Origin: Phytomonas francai
Lineage: Eukaryota > Euglenozoa > Kinetoplastea > Trypanosomatida > Trypanosomatidae
Length of the DNA stretch: 17,947 nt
NCBI GenBank assembly: GCA_001766655.1
Contig: MJCC01000008.1
Location: 766,181-784,127 of the forward strand
Reading direction: 5' to 3'
Shown here piece by piece: positions 17,446 to 17,947 of the stretch; within the stretch, counting starts at the first letter, position 1; each line of letters begins with the position of its first letter. Made by a program: the position numbers and the translations under genes. A model generated the notes under the pieces. It saw only the letters and a program-made list of their open reading frames with translations, searched no databases and had not been told where the DNA came from.

Positions 17446-17658
17446 ATGCATGTGAATAAAAGAACGTTCACTATGCGTATGAGAGTCAAATACAACACCT
17501 TTGAGTTCCATCGTCAAGTCATTTCTTCAATACATTTTGAAGAAACAGATTTTTCAAAGATTCAACTTTTTAGCTTTAAAAAAAAAGAAAAAACTGTATC
17601 CTTGGGTTTAATCCCTTGCAGTGCGACAAAAGGCGCGGGTGACGAGACACCACATTAG
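17446..17658 (+). CDS. Doubtful 70-residue basic ORF
   Basis: ATG frame of 70 residues starting MHVNKRTFTMRMRVKY, ending with TAG, behind a plausible acceptor. It is basic and AT-rich with no recognised motif. A run of A with one G (17578-17593) crosses the frame. In another frame, positions 17612-17761 are also open and read as a more protein-like sequence (VRQKARVTRHH and so on), so this could be a frameshifted remnant of a longer gene. Chance is equally possible. Confidence 0.2.
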   Translation: MHVNKRTFTMRMRVKYNTFEFHRQVISSIHFEETDFSKIQLFSFKKKEKTVSLGLIPCSATKGAGDETPH

Positions 17659-17770
17659 GGACACCTGCAAGGTCTTCCAGACCGTTGCTGAAACGCATCT
17701 TCGTTGCCAAAATCAAAAAGGGGTGTCTAGGGGGAAGAGCCTTTATCTTATTCTTACTCCATAATCTTCA

Positions 17771-17821
17771 CCCCAAAAGAAAATATTCGTATTTTTTAAT
17801 ATTAAAATTTTATTTTTGGGG
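17771..17821. repeat. Imperfect inverted repeat CCCCAAAA/TTTTGGGG
   Basis: CCCCAAAA (17771-17778) pairs with TTTTGGGG (17814-17821), and pairing continues inward imperfectly. A 14-nt AT palindrome (TTTTAATATTAAAA) lies in the loop. It could form a hairpin in RNA; no function is known. Confidence 0.5.
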
Positions 17822-17947
17822 TCTACTTGGTAAAAAACAACAAGAACTGCCCTGACGAGATACAACTTCGAAATGGTTTACAGTCTACCCTTTTTTTTTT
17901 TTTTGCAGTCTCTTAGACGAGCAACTATATGATTATCGGTTGATAAG

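Larger units (their letters stand above)
15988..17947. other. AT-rich right end, no confident gene
   Basis: About 2 kb with no GC-rich coding stretch. One weak ORF (17446-17658) follows a splice-like AG. There is an imperfect inverted repeat at 17771-17821 and a T run at 17891-17904. No RNA gene was recognised. Confidence 0.6.

Overview
This window most resembles nuclear DNA of a kinetoplastid protist, probably a trypanosomatid. All convincing genes lie on the + strand, have no introns and form one head-to-tail series. Most coding regions are GC-rich, with G or C at third codon positions, and sit in very AT-rich spacers. Polypyrimidine tracts ending in AG occur just upstream of most start codons, as expected for spliced-leader trans-splicing and polycistronic transcription. 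The genus cannot be fixed from this sequence; the kinetoplastid assignment is an inference from layout and splice signals.

Layout, left to right. A 127-residue protein is made of two LSD1-type zinc ribbons (78-461). About 2.2 kb of AT-rich spacer follows, with one doubtful hydrophobic ORF behind a good splice acceptor (639-995). A 362-residue protein has a long Ser/Pro-rich region and a C-terminal membrane segment (2718-3806). A spacer carries a (CA)n microsatellite. A 995-residue protein has a long central coiled coil and a C-terminal SPRY/B30.2-like domain (4896-7883). A 330-residue coiled-coil protein ends near a CxxC pair (8566-9558). A possible 35-residue micro-ORF has its own splice acceptor (9760-9867). 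A 381-residue cold-shock-domain (CSD) RNA-binding protein follows (10199-11344).

From 11345 to the right end there is no confident intact gene. This 6.6 kb is AT-rich and holds two 16-nt G runs, an (AC)n/(AT)n microsatellite, several inverted repeats and a few doubtful small ORFs. The main discovery here is a decayed paralogue of the CSD gene at 14975-15987. It keeps a strong splice acceptor, an ATG, the RGFGF and DIFVH motifs and several flanking residues, but is broken by frame changes and in-frame stops.

The neighbours do not look like a pathway. In kinetoplastids, co-transcribed genes are usually functionally unrelated, so gene order says little about function. The most interesting items are the dead CSD paralogue, the 43-residue insert between the two RNA-binding motifs of the intact CSD protein, the coiled-coil/SPRY architecture, and the small ORFs behind apparent trans-splice acceptors. 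I did not see a convincing new multi-gene system, tRNA, rRNA, CRISPR array or intact mobile element.
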